In this document: positions 1 through 6,922 of the stretch, one piece after another | How positions within the stretch are numbered: position 1 is the first letter of the stretch | Layout of the letters: each line of letters opens with the position of its first letter | Source of the DNA: CAZUVQ01 sp964623915 | GTDB taxonomy: Bacteria > Bacillota > Clostridia > UMGS1883 > UMGS1540 | DNA length: 10,700 nt | Direction: 5' to 3' | Assembly (NCBI GenBank): GCA_964623915.1 | Contig: CAZUVQ010000064.1 | Location: 1 to 10,700, forward strand | Translations under genes and position numbers: made by a program | Notes under the pieces: model-generated | Seen by the model: only the letters and a program-made list of their open reading frames with translations | The model's database searches: none | Told to the model about the DNA's origin: nothing

Positions 1-626
1 GCATAGACCCGTATTTATCAGATATAGTAAATAAGGTTGCAGGACGTGAGAGAATGGTTAAATGTCCAGTTAAACCTCAAGATTTAAAATCAGATGTAAT
101 TATATGCACTCATAATCATCTTGACCATTTGGACCCTGATGCAATATCAGAAATGGATTTTACAGGCAAGATGTTCTATGCCCCTTCGGATTGTATGGAG
201 CATCTCGAAAAGCTTGGAGTAAAGAACAAAGAAGCATTTAATGAAGGGGATAAAGTGACGACTGGTGATTTTGAGCTTGAAGCGATTTTTGCGGACCATA
301 ATGTGCCGGCTATTGGCCTTGTAGTAAGGCATAACGGGAAAACATTATATTTTTCGGGTGATACATATTACCATGAGAAGTTAGAAATGCTTAAAGACTA
401 TAATATAGACTATATGTTTATCTGCATTAACGGTCAGCTTGGCAATATGAATGTTGAAGAAGCGGTTAAACTTACGAAAATAATAAAGCCTAAGGTTGGC
501 ATACCAAAACATTACGGTATGTTCGCAAGCAACACGGAAGATCCGAAAAAATACACATCGCAGATTAATAACAGCTTTGAAATGGAATTTAACAAAGAAT
601 ATGAGGTGGGCGAATGTTTGATATAA
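1..626 (+). CDS. UlaG-like metallo-beta-lactamase-fold hydrolase (5' partial)
   Basis: Metal-dependent hydrolase of the metallo-beta-lactamase fold, closest in style to UlaG (L-ascorbate-6-phosphate lactonase) and related cytoplasmic enzymes. The reading frame is open from base 3 to the left window edge, and the residues before the first Met (IDPYLSD...) fit the conserved strand that precedes the metal site. The ATG at 54 is therefore probably internal and the true start lies outside the window. Seen directly: the zinc-ligand motif HNHLDH encoded at 111-128, a later FSGDT segment with the bridging Asp, and a C-terminal PKHYGMF with the last His ligand. The stop overlaps the next gene by 13 bases, so translation is probably coupled. 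From context (SDR, RraA-like protein) I infer hydrolysis of a sugar-acid lactone or similar ester. The substrate is unknown, and phosphodiesterase-like relatives in this superfamily cannot be excluded. Confidence 0.85.
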   Translation, partial: IDPYLSDIVNKVAGRERMVKCPVKPQDLKSDVIICTHNHLDHLDPDAISEMDFTGKMFYAPSDCMEHLEKLGVKNKEAFNEGDKVTTGDFELEAIFADHNVPAIGLVVRHNGKTLYFSGDTYYHEKLEMLKDYNIDYMFICINGQLGNMNVEEAVKLTKIIKPKVGIPKHYGMFASNTEDPKKYTSQINNSFEMEFNKEYEVGECLI

Positions 627-1345
627 CAGGCAAAACGGCTTTAGTCACAGGTTCATCGCAAGGAATAGGCAAGGCAATAGCAAAATGCCTGTCGGACTAT
701 GGTGCTACTGTGTTTGTTCATGGTTCAACAAGCGTTGAAAAGTGTAAAAAAGCAGCCCAAGAAATAGGCGGCAATGCAGAAATAGCAGTAGCGGACTTAT
801 CACTTGACGGGTGTGCGGAAAAGCTGCATGAGCAAACAGGTGATGTTGACATACTGATTTTAAATGCCTCGGTGCAATATAGAACGCCGTGGAATGAAAT
901 TTCAAGTGAAGAATTTGATAAACAGGTTAGGATTAATTTAAAAAGCACTCTGGAGCTGATACAAAAATATGCTCCGTATATGCAAAGGCAAAAGTTTGGC
1001 AGGATTATAACCGTCGGCAGTGTACAGCAGTATAAGCCTCATAAGGATATGGCGGTTTATGCGGCTACGAAATGTGCGCAAATGAGCCTTGCAACAAACC
1101 TTGCAAAACAGCTTGGAGCAGAGGGAATAACAGTGAATAATATGTCACCCGGAGTTATAGCCACACCGAGAAATGAAAAGGCACTTTCAGATGCAGAATA
1201 TAGAAAGCTTATTTTAAATGGGATTCCCTTGGGTTTTGAGGGAAAAGCTGAGGATTGCCAAGGGGCAATTTTGCTTTTATGCTCAGAAGCGGGAAGATAT
1301 ATAACAGGTATTGATTTAATTGTTGACGGAGGTATGCATTTATGA
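614..1345 (+). CDS. SDR-family NAD(P)-dependent oxidoreductase
   Basis: Classical short-chain dehydrogenase/reductase, 243 residues, the usual length. The N-terminal Rossmann motif TGSSQGIG is at residues 12-19. The catalytic tetrad is visible as Asn108 (INLK), Ser136 (TVGS), Tyr149 and Lys153 (YAATK), followed by PGVIATP near 179-185 and the C-terminal VDGG near 237-240. It is FabG-like in overall sequence, but the operon has no fatty-acid genes, so oxidation or reduction of a hydroxyl group on a sugar acid is the more likely role (inference). GAGGTGGG at 603-610 is well placed as ribosome binding site for ATG 614. The start overlaps the upstream hydrolase by 13 bases, and the stop overlaps the next start as ATGA, which points to one translationally coupled operon. 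The exact substrate and the choice of NAD or NADP cannot be read with confidence. Confidence 0.92.
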   Translation: MFDITGKTALVTGSSQGIGKAIAKCLSDYGATVFVHGSTSVEKCKKAAQEIGGNAEIAVADLSLDGCAEKLHEQTGDVDILILNASVQYRTPWNEISSEEFDKQVRINLKSTLELIQKYAPYMQRQKFGRIITVGSVQQYKPHKDMAVYAATKCAQMSLATNLAKQLGAEGITVNNMSPGVIATPRNEKALSDAEYRKLILNGIPLGFEGKAEDCQGAILLLCSEAGRYITGIDLIVDGGMHL

Positions 1346-2244
1346 ATTTCAATGCAAAAGAAGATATTATAGCACTTACACCCCAATGGAAGGGAGAGCG
1401 TTTTCCTGATGGCAGACCAAAGGTGGCGGATAAATATTTAACTGCCCTGCGAAGCCTTACCTTGGAGGAGGTTTGGAAACCGATATTTGTTAAAGGCTAT
1501 GAGAGCCAATTTGAGGGCAGATTGAAAACCTTACATAATGACGGACGAAAGCTTATTGGCAGGGCAGTAACCTGTACATTTTGCCCCACCCGTCCCGACC
1601 TTCATGAGACTATGTTTCAAATAGGAATGAACGAAGGCAGAAAGGGCAATTACAATCAATGGGTAATAGACAGCCTTGTTGAGGGTGATGTTGTGGTTGC
1701 GGATATGTATGATAAAATCTACAAGGGCACATTTTTGGGCGGAAATCTTACAACTGCAATTAAAACAAAAACTAAAACAGGCGGCGGCGTTATTTGGGGT
1801 GGTATTCGTGACACCGAGCAAATGGAAAAGGTAGAAGGAGTTCAGGTATATTACAGAGGGATAGACCCCACACCCATTCGCGACTTTGTTATGACAGGTT
1901 TTAATACGCCAACACGCATTGGCAATGCAATATGCCTTCCCGGCGATATAGTTTTCGGAGCAGGGGGTGGGGTTTTATTTATTCCGAGCCATCTTGTTGA
2001 GGAGGTTGTTGACGGTGCTTCCAAAACGCAAGTAAAGGATATATTCGGTTTTGAAATGATAACGCAAAACAAATTCACAACAGCTCAAATAGACCGTAAT
2101 ACTTGGACAGAAGAAATGCTTGATATGCTTACAGATTTTATCAAAACTGACCCACGTGGAGAAGAATATCGTGGTTTGGATTGGTCAAATGAGTATGATT
2201 TGGCAAGAAACGGTGAACCGAATGATACACAAACGGCATTATAA
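1342..2244 (+). CDS. RraA/HMG-aldolase family protein (long form)
   Basis: Member of the RraA-like fold family, which includes 4-hydroxy-4-methyl-2-oxoglutarate aldolase, oxaloacetate decarboxylases and the RNase E regulator RraA. Visible hallmarks are FLGGNL at residues 131-136, the glycine-rich strand before GGIRD at 153-157 with the Arg-Asp pair that binds substrate and metal in the aldolases, and a PGDIVFGAGGGVLFIP stretch at 200-215. At 300 residues it is clearly longer than the roughly 160-230 of ordinary members: about 70 residues precede the core and about 60 follow it. GGAGGT at 1328-1333, inside the end of the SDR gene, sits 8 bases from ATG 1342, and the ATGA overlap indicates coupling. 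The metabolic operon and the retained RD pair favour an aldolase or decarboxylase that yields pyruvate or a similar oxo acid over RNase E inhibition. This is inference; the substrate is unknown. Confidence 0.85.
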   Translation: MNFNAKEDIIALTPQWKGERFPDGRPKVADKYLTALRSLTLEEVWKPIFVKGYESQFEGRLKTLHNDGRKLIGRAVTCTFCPTRPDLHETMFQIGMNEGRKGNYNQWVIDSLVEGDVVVADMYDKIYKGTFLGGNLTTAIKTKTKTGGGVIWGGIRDTEQMEKVEGVQVYYRGIDPTPIRDFVMTGFNTPTRIGNAICLPGDIVFGAGGGVLFIPSHLVEEVVDGASKTQVKDIFGFEMITQNKFTTAQIDRNTWTEEMLDMLTDFIKTDPRGEEYRGLDWSNEYDLARNGEPNDTQTAL

Positions 2245-2275
2245 TTATTTGCTTAAATATTAGCAATAATTGATA

Positions 2276-2306
2276 TTGACAAAAATTAGCTAGATAGCAC
2301 TTTAAT
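2276..2306 (+). promoter_or_regulatory. Possible weak promoter before the assembly gap
   Basis: A perfect TTGACA at 2276-2281 is followed by TTTAAT at 2301-2306. The 19-base spacing is longer than ideal and the surroundings are very AT-rich, so a chance match is possible. If real it would drive whatever lies across the gap, perhaps the FAD oxidoreductase. I see no terminator between the RraA-like gene and the gap. Confidence 0.22.
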
Positions 2307-2318
2307 AATTCTATTAGT

Positions 2319-2328
2319 NNNNNNNNNN
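2319..2328. other. Assembly gap of 10 Ns
   Basis: Ten consecutive N bases lie in the 249-base intergenic stretch between the RraA-like gene and the FAD oxidoreductase. A run of exactly ten is typical of an arbitrary scaffold join, so the real missing length is unknown. Genes may be lost here, and the linkage of the two flanks is not proven by the sequence. Confidence 0.97.
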
Positions 2329-2337
2329 TAATTATAA

Positions 2338-2490
2338 TGGAACTGGCGAATTAGATTGTGTAAAAAATCTGATTACCCTGAAATACATCCTTTTTTAGTT
2401 GTTCGTATTACGGGCTTAACATCATATTTTGTATCTTTTTCGCCAGAAATTTTGCAATTGGTTATTGAACGCTTTGTGAGGGGATTTTAA
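2338..2490 (+). other. Unrecognised 50-codon open stretch after the gap
   Basis: Directly after the gap one plus-strand frame stays open from the TAA at 2335-2337 to the TAA at 2488-2490, just before the FAD oxidoreductase start. It has no ATG. The encoded residues include SDYPEIHPFLVV and SPEILQLVIERF, which look more protein-like than random AT-rich sequence, but I do not recognise a family. It could be the tail of a degraded gene, or of a gene disrupted at the scaffold join, or simply chance. Confidence 0.2.
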
Positions 2491-2493
2491 ATT

Positions 2494-3678
2494 ATGAATA
2501 TCGTTGATAACAGGGAAACAATAATAAAGGACAGCTATGATGTAATTGTTGTTGGCGGAGGAATTGCAGGAGTATCCGCCGCTGTTGCTGCATCAAGAGA
2601 AGGTGCAAAAACTCTTTTGATAGAAAAGAGTATAGTTTTAGGAGGGCTTGCAACAGCAGGACTAATTTCATGGTATGAGCCTTTATGCGACGGCAATGGT
2701 AAAAAAATGGTTGGGGGAATTGCAGAAGAACTAATTCAGCTTGCTGTAAAATACGGCTTTGATGATTTGCCCGATGTATGGAAAAATGCTGACAATACGA
2801 AAGAAACAACCAAAAGATATACAACACATTTTTCGCCTACTATTTTTGCAATGGCACTTGATGAATACATATCTGAAAGCGGAGTAAACATAGCATTAGA
2901 TTGCCTTGCAACATTCCCTGTTATGAATGGCAGTATATGCGAAGGAATAGTTGCCGAAACTAAAGAGGGCAGAGTGTTTTATGGAGCAAAAGCAGTTATA
3001 GATGCAACGGGAGATGCTGATGTTTTCGCCAAGGCAGGTGCACCCACTGAAATCGGAGAAAATTATTTGTCGTTTGTAGCTCACGGTGTAAACAGTGAAG
3101 CTGTTTTATCATATACAGAAAAGCAAGATATGCTTCGCCTCAGAAAATGGTTTGGAGCGGGAAGCAATTTGCTCGGCAAAGGTCACCCAGAGGGCATGAA
3201 AATGCATCACGGTCTGACTTCTGAGGAGATAACCGAGTTTGTTTTAACAGGAAGAAGGATGCTGTTTGACGAAATAAAGGTGCAGGACAAAGATTCAAGG
3301 GATATAACAATGCTGCCTTTTATGCCGCAATACAGAAAAATCCGTCACATTGTAGGAGAATACGATTTCAAGGCGATAGATGGGGAAAAATTTGAAAATT
3401 CCATAGGCTCGTGCGGTGATTTCCGCTCAGGTGGTAAGGGCAAGCATTATCATATTCCTTTTACAAGCCTTTATAATAAAAATTTCAGTAATATGCTTGC
3501 CGCAGGCAGAATAATAAGCGCAAGCGGTGATGGTTGGGAAGTATCTCGTGTTATACCGGTTTGTGCATTAACAGGTCAGGCTGCAGGTGTTGCCGCGGCT
3601 ATATCTGTCAATAACAATAACACTGATTATAAAATGCTGCAAAATAAATTATCTGATAACGGCGTTCTGTTTGTATAG
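2494..3678 (+). CDS. FAD-dependent oxidoreductase (FAD_oxidored family)
   Basis: Flavoprotein of 394 residues with an N-terminal dinucleotide-binding motif GGGIAG at residues 21-26 and the ribose-binding acid at Glu44 (LLIEK), followed by LGGLATAG at 49-56, which is typical of the FAD_oxidored family. The C-terminal part has the matching second FAD-contact region: an IPFTSLYNKN segment, NMLAAGRIISAS, then SRVIPVCALTGQAAGVAAA. It is somewhat shorter than many family members. No signal peptide or membrane segment is seen, so it is probably cytoplasmic. GAGGGGA at 2478-2484 precedes ATG 2494 at a workable distance. The family oxidises diverse and mostly uncharacterised organic substrates. Proximity to the hydrolase-SDR-RraA genes suggests a shared catabolic role, but the assembly gap separates them. 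A strong terminator follows directly. Confidence 0.88.
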   Translation: MNIVDNRETIIKDSYDVIVVGGGIAGVSAAVAASREGAKTLLIEKSIVLGGLATAGLISWYEPLCDGNGKKMVGGIAEELIQLAVKYGFDDLPDVWKNADNTKETTKRYTTHFSPTIFAMALDEYISESGVNIALDCLATFPVMNGSICEGIVAETKEGRVFYGAKAVIDATGDADVFAKAGAPTEIGENYLSFVAHGVNSEAVLSYTEKQDMLRLRKWFGAGSNLLGKGHPEGMKMHHGLTSEEITEFVLTGRRMLFDEIKVQDKDSRDITMLPFMPQYRKIRHIVGEYDFKAIDGEKFENSIGSCGDFRSGGKGKHYHIPFTSLYNKNFSNMLAAGRIISASGDGWEVSRVIPVCALTGQAAGVAAAISVNNNNTDYKMLQNKLSDNGVLFV

Positions 3679-3703
3679 AAAAGTTTTCTTATTAATACAA
3701 ATT

Positions 3704-3748
3704 AAAAAGGTGCCTTCACAAGTGATGTGATGTGAAGCGCACCTTTTT
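3704..3748. terminator. Bidirectional rho-independent terminator
   Basis: AAAAAGGTGC + CTTCACA (3704-3720) pairs with TGTGAAG (3731-3737) and GCACCTTTTT (3739-3748). The loop has 10 bases and there is a single bulged C at 3738. The A-run on the left and T-run on the right give a U-tract whichever strand is transcribed. It lies between the convergent FAD oxidoreductase and malic enzyme genes and can end both transcripts. Confidence 0.92.
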
Positions 3749-3799
3749 ACATGGAGCTTTTTTAGTTTGGGTTCATGAATTATTCATTGCTAATAAACG

Positions 3800-4972
3800 C
3801 TATATTCTTACGACGCCACTTTCTTTGGCGGCTTTTGCAACGGCATCTGCCACAGCTTTACCTACACGCTTATCAAATGCCTTTGGAATTATGTAATCGG
3901 CAGAAAGCTCACTTTCAGATACTAAAGATGCTATTGCAAAGGATGCTGCATTTTTCATTTCCTCATTTATATCTGATGCACGCACATCAAGCGCACCGCG
4001 GAATATACCTGGAAAAGCAAGTACATTGTTTATCTGATTTTTAAAATCACTTCTGCCAGTACCCACAACAGCCGCACCTGCTTTTTCGGCAAGTTCGGGC
4101 ATAATTTCAGGTGTGGGATTAGCCATGGGGAACACAACAGCACCCTTTGCCATGGATTTAACCATTTCCTCAGAAACAATTCCCGGCGCAGATACACCGA
4201 TAAATACATCGGCACCTTCCATAGCGTCTGCAAGATTGCCTGAAATACGGTCACAGTTTGTAACCTTTGAAAGCTTTGCATGTGCAGGGGAAAGTGCAAT
4301 GTCACCTTCGCATATTATGCCAAAACGGTCAACCATAATAAGATTTTTTACACCAAGGCGCATAAGATGAAGCCCTATTGCTGTTCCTGCACTACCTGCA
4401 CCATTTATTACAACACGAACATCTTCTGCTTTTTTCTTTACAACCTTCAGTGCATTTAAAAGTGCTGCACCTACAACAATTGCAGTTCCATGCTGATCGT
4501 CGTGAAAAACAGGTATATCGCAAATCTCTTTAAGTCGTTTTTCAATTTCAAAGCATCTGGGTGCGGAAATATCTTCAAGATTTATTCCGCCAAAACTTCC
4601 GGAAATGTTATATATTGTTTGTACTACTTCATCAACATCCTTTGTCTTTATACAGAGGGGGAAAGCATCAACATCAGCAAACTCTTTAAAAAGTACACAT
4701 TTTCCCTCCATAACAGGCATGCCGGCCTCAGGACCTATATCACCAAGCCCTAACACCGCAGTACCGTCTGTGATTACTGCTACAAGGTTATTACGGCGTG
4801 TCAGTGAATATGACTTTGTAATATCCTTTTCTATTTCAAGGCACGGCTGTGCAACGCCGGGTGTATACGCAAGGGAAAGGTCGGTTGAATCCAAAACTTT
4901 TACCCTTGAGACTACTTCGATTTTACCATTCCATTCATAGTGTTTTTTTAAAGCTTCCTGTTTAATGTCCAT
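3800..4972 (-). CDS. NAD-type malic enzyme (malate dehydrogenase, decarboxylating)
   Basis: Catalyses oxidative decarboxylation of malate to pyruvate and CO2 in the cytoplasm. The protein has 390 residues, the length of the short bacterial malic enzymes without the phosphotransacetylase-like domain found in MaeB. Visible active-site elements: Tyr36 in LAYTPGVAQPC, Lys91 in MEGKCVLFK, metal ligands Glu132 and Asp133 in NLEDISAP, and Asp158 in FHDDQHGTA. The Rossmann loop GAGSAG is at 190-195, and GTGRSDFKNQINN with the following PGIFRGALD is also present. AAGGACG, the complement of 4980-4986, lies 7 bases before the ATG at 4972. It follows the Ldh_2 dehydrogenase by only 17 bases with no promoter between, so the two are almost certainly co-transcribed. 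The cofactor could be NAD or NADP; NAD is the usual assignment for this clostridial form. The terminator at 3704-3748 ends the transcript. Confidence 0.95.
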   Translation of the reverse strand: MDIKQEALKKHYEWNGKIEVVSRVKVLDSTDLSLAYTPGVAQPCLEIEKDITKSYSLTRRNNLVAVITDGTAVLGLGDIGPEAGMPVMEGKCVLFKEFADVDAFPLCIKTKDVDEVVQTIYNISGSFGGINLEDISAPRCFEIEKRLKEICDIPVFHDDQHGTAIVVGAALLNALKVVKKKAEDVRVVINGAGSAGTAIGLHLMRLGVKNLIMVDRFGIICEGDIALSPAHAKLSKVTNCDRISGNLADAMEGADVFIGVSAPGIVSEEMVKSMAKGAVVFPMANPTPEIMPELAEKAGAAVVGTGRSDFKNQINNVLAFPGIFRGALDVRASDINEEMKNAASFAIASLVSESELSADYIIPKAFDKRVGKAVADAVAKAAKESGVVRI

Positions 4973-4989
4973 TTTTACACGTCCTTTTA

Positions 4990-6123
4990 TTATTTATACG
5001 AGCTTTCTGATTTTGTATCATCAAGATTGAATTCGCCGAGATACTCTGCCACATCAAGCCCGACAAATGCGCAAAAATCAACCATTTCTGCAACGGTGTT
5101 TATATTGATATCAATACCGTTATCCATTCTGTTTTCATATGCCAGCATTTCTTTCTCACCGTGTGTGTAAATACGTTCTGCCCCCTCAGCCTTTGGTGCT
5201 TCACGAAGCTCAGTGAGAAATGTTGAAAGATGCGTTTTAATCTCCTCTGGGTCTCCGAATATTTTAGGATCAATAGCTGCAAATCCGTGGCAAGTGCCGC
5301 CTTTTGTGCCAATGTGAGTATGGTTTGATGTAATTCCCATAGATAAAATAGAACAGAAAATCTCGCAAACCATACCGTATCCATAACCTTTGTGGCTGCC
5401 TGTCTTTTCAAATTCTCCTCCAAGTGGCACGATTCCACCGCCTGCTTTTGTAACAATATTATTAAGCACATCTGCCGCATTTGTAGTTCCTCTACCGTTT
5501 TTATCAAGCGCCCAACCCTCTGGAAGCGGCTTTTCGTTTTTATTGTAAACCTCAAGTTTACCCCTTGTAACAACTGATGTAGAAGAATCAAAGAAAAAAG
5601 GATACGGGTCTGCCGGCATAACCATTGCAATAGGATTACTGCCAAGCATCGCCATCCTTGAAAACGTAGGCACCATTATAGCTTCAGAATTTGTCATTGC
5701 AAAACCGATAAGCCCCTCATCACAAGCCATTTTAGCATAATATCCAGCAATTCCAAAATGATTTGAATTGCGCACATTTGTAATTCCAATACCGGAGGTC
5801 TTAGCCTTTTTTATAGCCGTATTCATAGCAAATACACTATTGAGCTGTCCCATACCGTCATTTCCCTCGACAACTGCGGAAACGGGCGTTTCAAAAACAA
5901 TTTCAGGCTTTGCATCTATTTTTATAAGACCTTTTTCAATCCCCTTATGGTAGCGCACAAGCCGCTGCATCCCGTGTGATTCTATTCCGTATAAATCAGA
6001 AAGTAACAAAACATCTGTTATTGTTTTGCTGTCAGTGGCGGAAAAACCAAGCTTTTCAAATGATGCATCGCAAAAATTTTTTAATTGTTGATAGGAAAAA
6101 TTGATTGTTTTTATCATTTGCAT
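4990..6123 (-). CDS. Ldh_2 family malate/L-lactate-type dehydrogenase
   Basis: NAD(P)-dependent 2-hydroxyacid dehydrogenase of the Ldh_2 (type 2 malate/L-lactate dehydrogenase) family, not of the classical Rossmann LDH/MDH family. The 377 residues include the family hallmarks SHG at 49-51, NSNHFG at 119-124 with the conserved His122, a NPIAMVMP strand near 163-170, and SHKGYGYG near 243-250. The family also contains ureidoglycolate, sulfolactate and 2,3-diketogulonate reductases, so the substrate is not fixed by sequence alone. The malic enzyme 17 bases downstream makes malate/oxaloacetate a reasonable guess, while the sugar-acid-like genes across the terminator leave a diketogulonate-type role possible. 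AAAAAGGAG (complement of 6129-6137) is 5 bases from ATG 6123; a second ATG at 6117 is a less likely start. The gene has its own promoter. Confidence 0.92.
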   Translation of the reverse strand: MQMIKTINFSYQQLKNFCDASFEKLGFSATDSKTITDVLLLSDLYGIESHGMQRLVRYHKGIEKGLIKIDAKPEIVFETPVSAVVEGNDGMGQLNSVFAMNTAIKKAKTSGIGITNVRNSNHFGIAGYYAKMACDEGLIGFAMTNSEAIMVPTFSRMAMLGSNPIAMVMPADPYPFFFDSSTSVVTRGKLEVYNKNEKPLPEGWALDKNGRGTTNAADVLNNIVTKAGGGIVPLGGEFEKTGSHKGYGYGMVCEIFCSILSMGITSNHTHIGTKGGTCHGFAAIDPKIFGDPEEIKTHLSTFLTELREAPKAEGAERIYTHGEKEMLAYENRMDNGIDININTVAEMVDFCAFVGLDVAEYLGEFNLDDTKSESSYK

Positions 6124-6186
6124 CTAAACTCCTTTTTGTAACTCATAATTTCATTATAAATAATGCATACTGAACAAATGGTTTTG

Positions 6187-6198
6187 CGAAAACTTTCG
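6187..6198. promoter_or_regulatory. Inverted repeat at the predicted transcription start
   Basis: CGAAA-AC-TTTCG is a perfect 5+5 inverted repeat with a 2-base centre. It covers about +1 to +12 of the transcript predicted for the Ldh_2 gene, a place where a repressor would block initiation or clearance. It lacks the CG centre of typical LacI-family operators, so no regulator family can be named. Chance occurrence in AT-rich DNA is possible. Confidence 0.3.
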
Positions 6199-6204
6199 TG
6201 AATA

Positions 6205-6233
6205 ATTATATCATAATTTCAAGAAAAATACAA
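6205..6233 (-). promoter_or_regulatory. Extended -10 promoter for the Ldh_2-malic enzyme operon
   Basis: Read on the minus strand: TTGTAT (complement of 6228-6233), exactly 17 bases, then a perfect TATAAT (complement of 6205-6210) preceded by TG one base upstream (TGATATAAT), an extended -10 element. The -35 box matches at only three positions, which the extended -10 would offset. Transcription would begin near 6198, giving a leader of about 75 bases before ATG 6123. Confidence 0.65.
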
Positions 6234-6244
6234 TTAATTTATTA

Positions 6245-6904
6245 TTATTTAAAAAAACTTTTTTGAGCACTATTTATTAATGAACTTGCTCCGATTCTGT
6301 CAGCACCGAGATTTATAAATTTTTCTGCATCTTCAAGCGTACGTATGCCGCCTGCGGCTTTGATTTTAAGGTTTCCTGTTATATGCTGTGAAAAAAGAGC
6401 AACATCTGCCTCTGTTGCGCCGCTCTTTGAAAAACCCGTTGAGGTTTTAATATAGTCAGCCCCGGAATTTGCAATGATTTCACACATTTTTATTTTTTCT
6501 TCATCTGTGAGAAGACAATTTTCTATTATCACTTTTAAAACATTATTTCCGCATAAACTCTTGATGGCGGAAATTTCTTCTGACAGCAAGTGATATTTTT
6601 CATCCTTAAGCAAACCGATATTTATTACCATATCAATTTCGTCAGCTCCGTTTTCTAATGCATCAGAAGTATCAAAGCATTTTGATTTTGTGGTTGAATA
6701 ACCATTAGGAAAACCAATTACAGTACATACTTTCAACTGATTATTTACATATAAAGCTGCATCTTTTACATAAAAAGCAGGAATACAAACAGATGCGGTT
6801 TTATATTTTATGCCCTCATCACAAAGTTTTTTAATATCTGCCCATGTAGCTGTCTGTGATAAATTTGTATGGTCAACCTTAGCAAGGATTTTATTAATAT
6901 TCAT
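6245..6904 (-). CDS. deoC: Deoxyribose-phosphate aldolase
   Basis: Class I aldolase that reversibly splits 2-deoxy-D-ribose 5-phosphate into glyceraldehyde 3-phosphate and acetaldehyde, in the cytoplasmic salvage of deoxynucleosides. At 219 residues it is full length for the short bacterial form. The active-site triad is visible: Asp91 (EIDMVIN), the Schiff-base Lys153 (DYIKTSTGFS) and Lys182 (KIKAAGGIRT), with the phosphate-binding GGIR and GASS turns at 185-188 and near 206. The usual IIET segment reads IIEN at 126-129, a small variation. No other nucleoside-salvage gene (deoA, deoB, pdp, cdd) is nearby. It starts 18 bases after the radC stop, so it is probably expressed from the radC transcript. 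The ribosome binding site is weak (AGAGAG-like). I see no clear terminator after it. Confidence 0.96.
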   Translation of the reverse strand: MNINKILAKVDHTNLSQTATWADIKKLCDEGIKYKTASVCIPAFYVKDAALYVNNQLKVCTVIGFPNGYSTTKSKCFDTSDALENGADEIDMVINIGLLKDEKYHLLSEEISAIKSLCGNNVLKVIIENCLLTDEEKIKMCEIIANSGADYIKTSTGFSKSGATEADVALFSQHITGNLKIKAAGGIRTLEDAEKFINLGADRIGASSLINSAQKSFFK

Positions 6905-6922
6905 TTTCTATCTCTCTTTTTT

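Noticed and set aside
1057..1386. A 109-codon minus-strand open frame opposite the SDR and RraA-like genes
   Set aside because: It is antisense to two well-supported coding sequences, has no ribosome binding site that I can see, and its cysteine/serine-rich product resembles a shadow translation.
1342..2244. Annotation as regulator of RNase E activity or as a dimethylmenaquinone methyltransferase
   Set aside because: These are inherited names. The protein is too long, sits in a catabolic-looking operon and keeps the aldolase Arg-Asp pair; no methyltransferase motif is present.
2492..2827. A 111-codon minus-strand open frame opposite the FAD oxidoreductase
   Set aside because: Leu/Gln-rich shadow translation of the FAD-binding region; no independent evidence for a gene.
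3775..3787. ATGAAT-T-ATTCAT inverted repeat downstream of malic enzyme
   Set aside because: Short, AT-rich and lying between a strong terminator and a gene end; chance is the simplest explanation.
5100..5645. A 181-codon minus-strand open frame
   Set aside because: It lies wholly inside the Ldh_2 gene in another frame, and its product is low-complexity, without a start signal or recognisable motif. The Ldh_2 frame carries clear family motifs.
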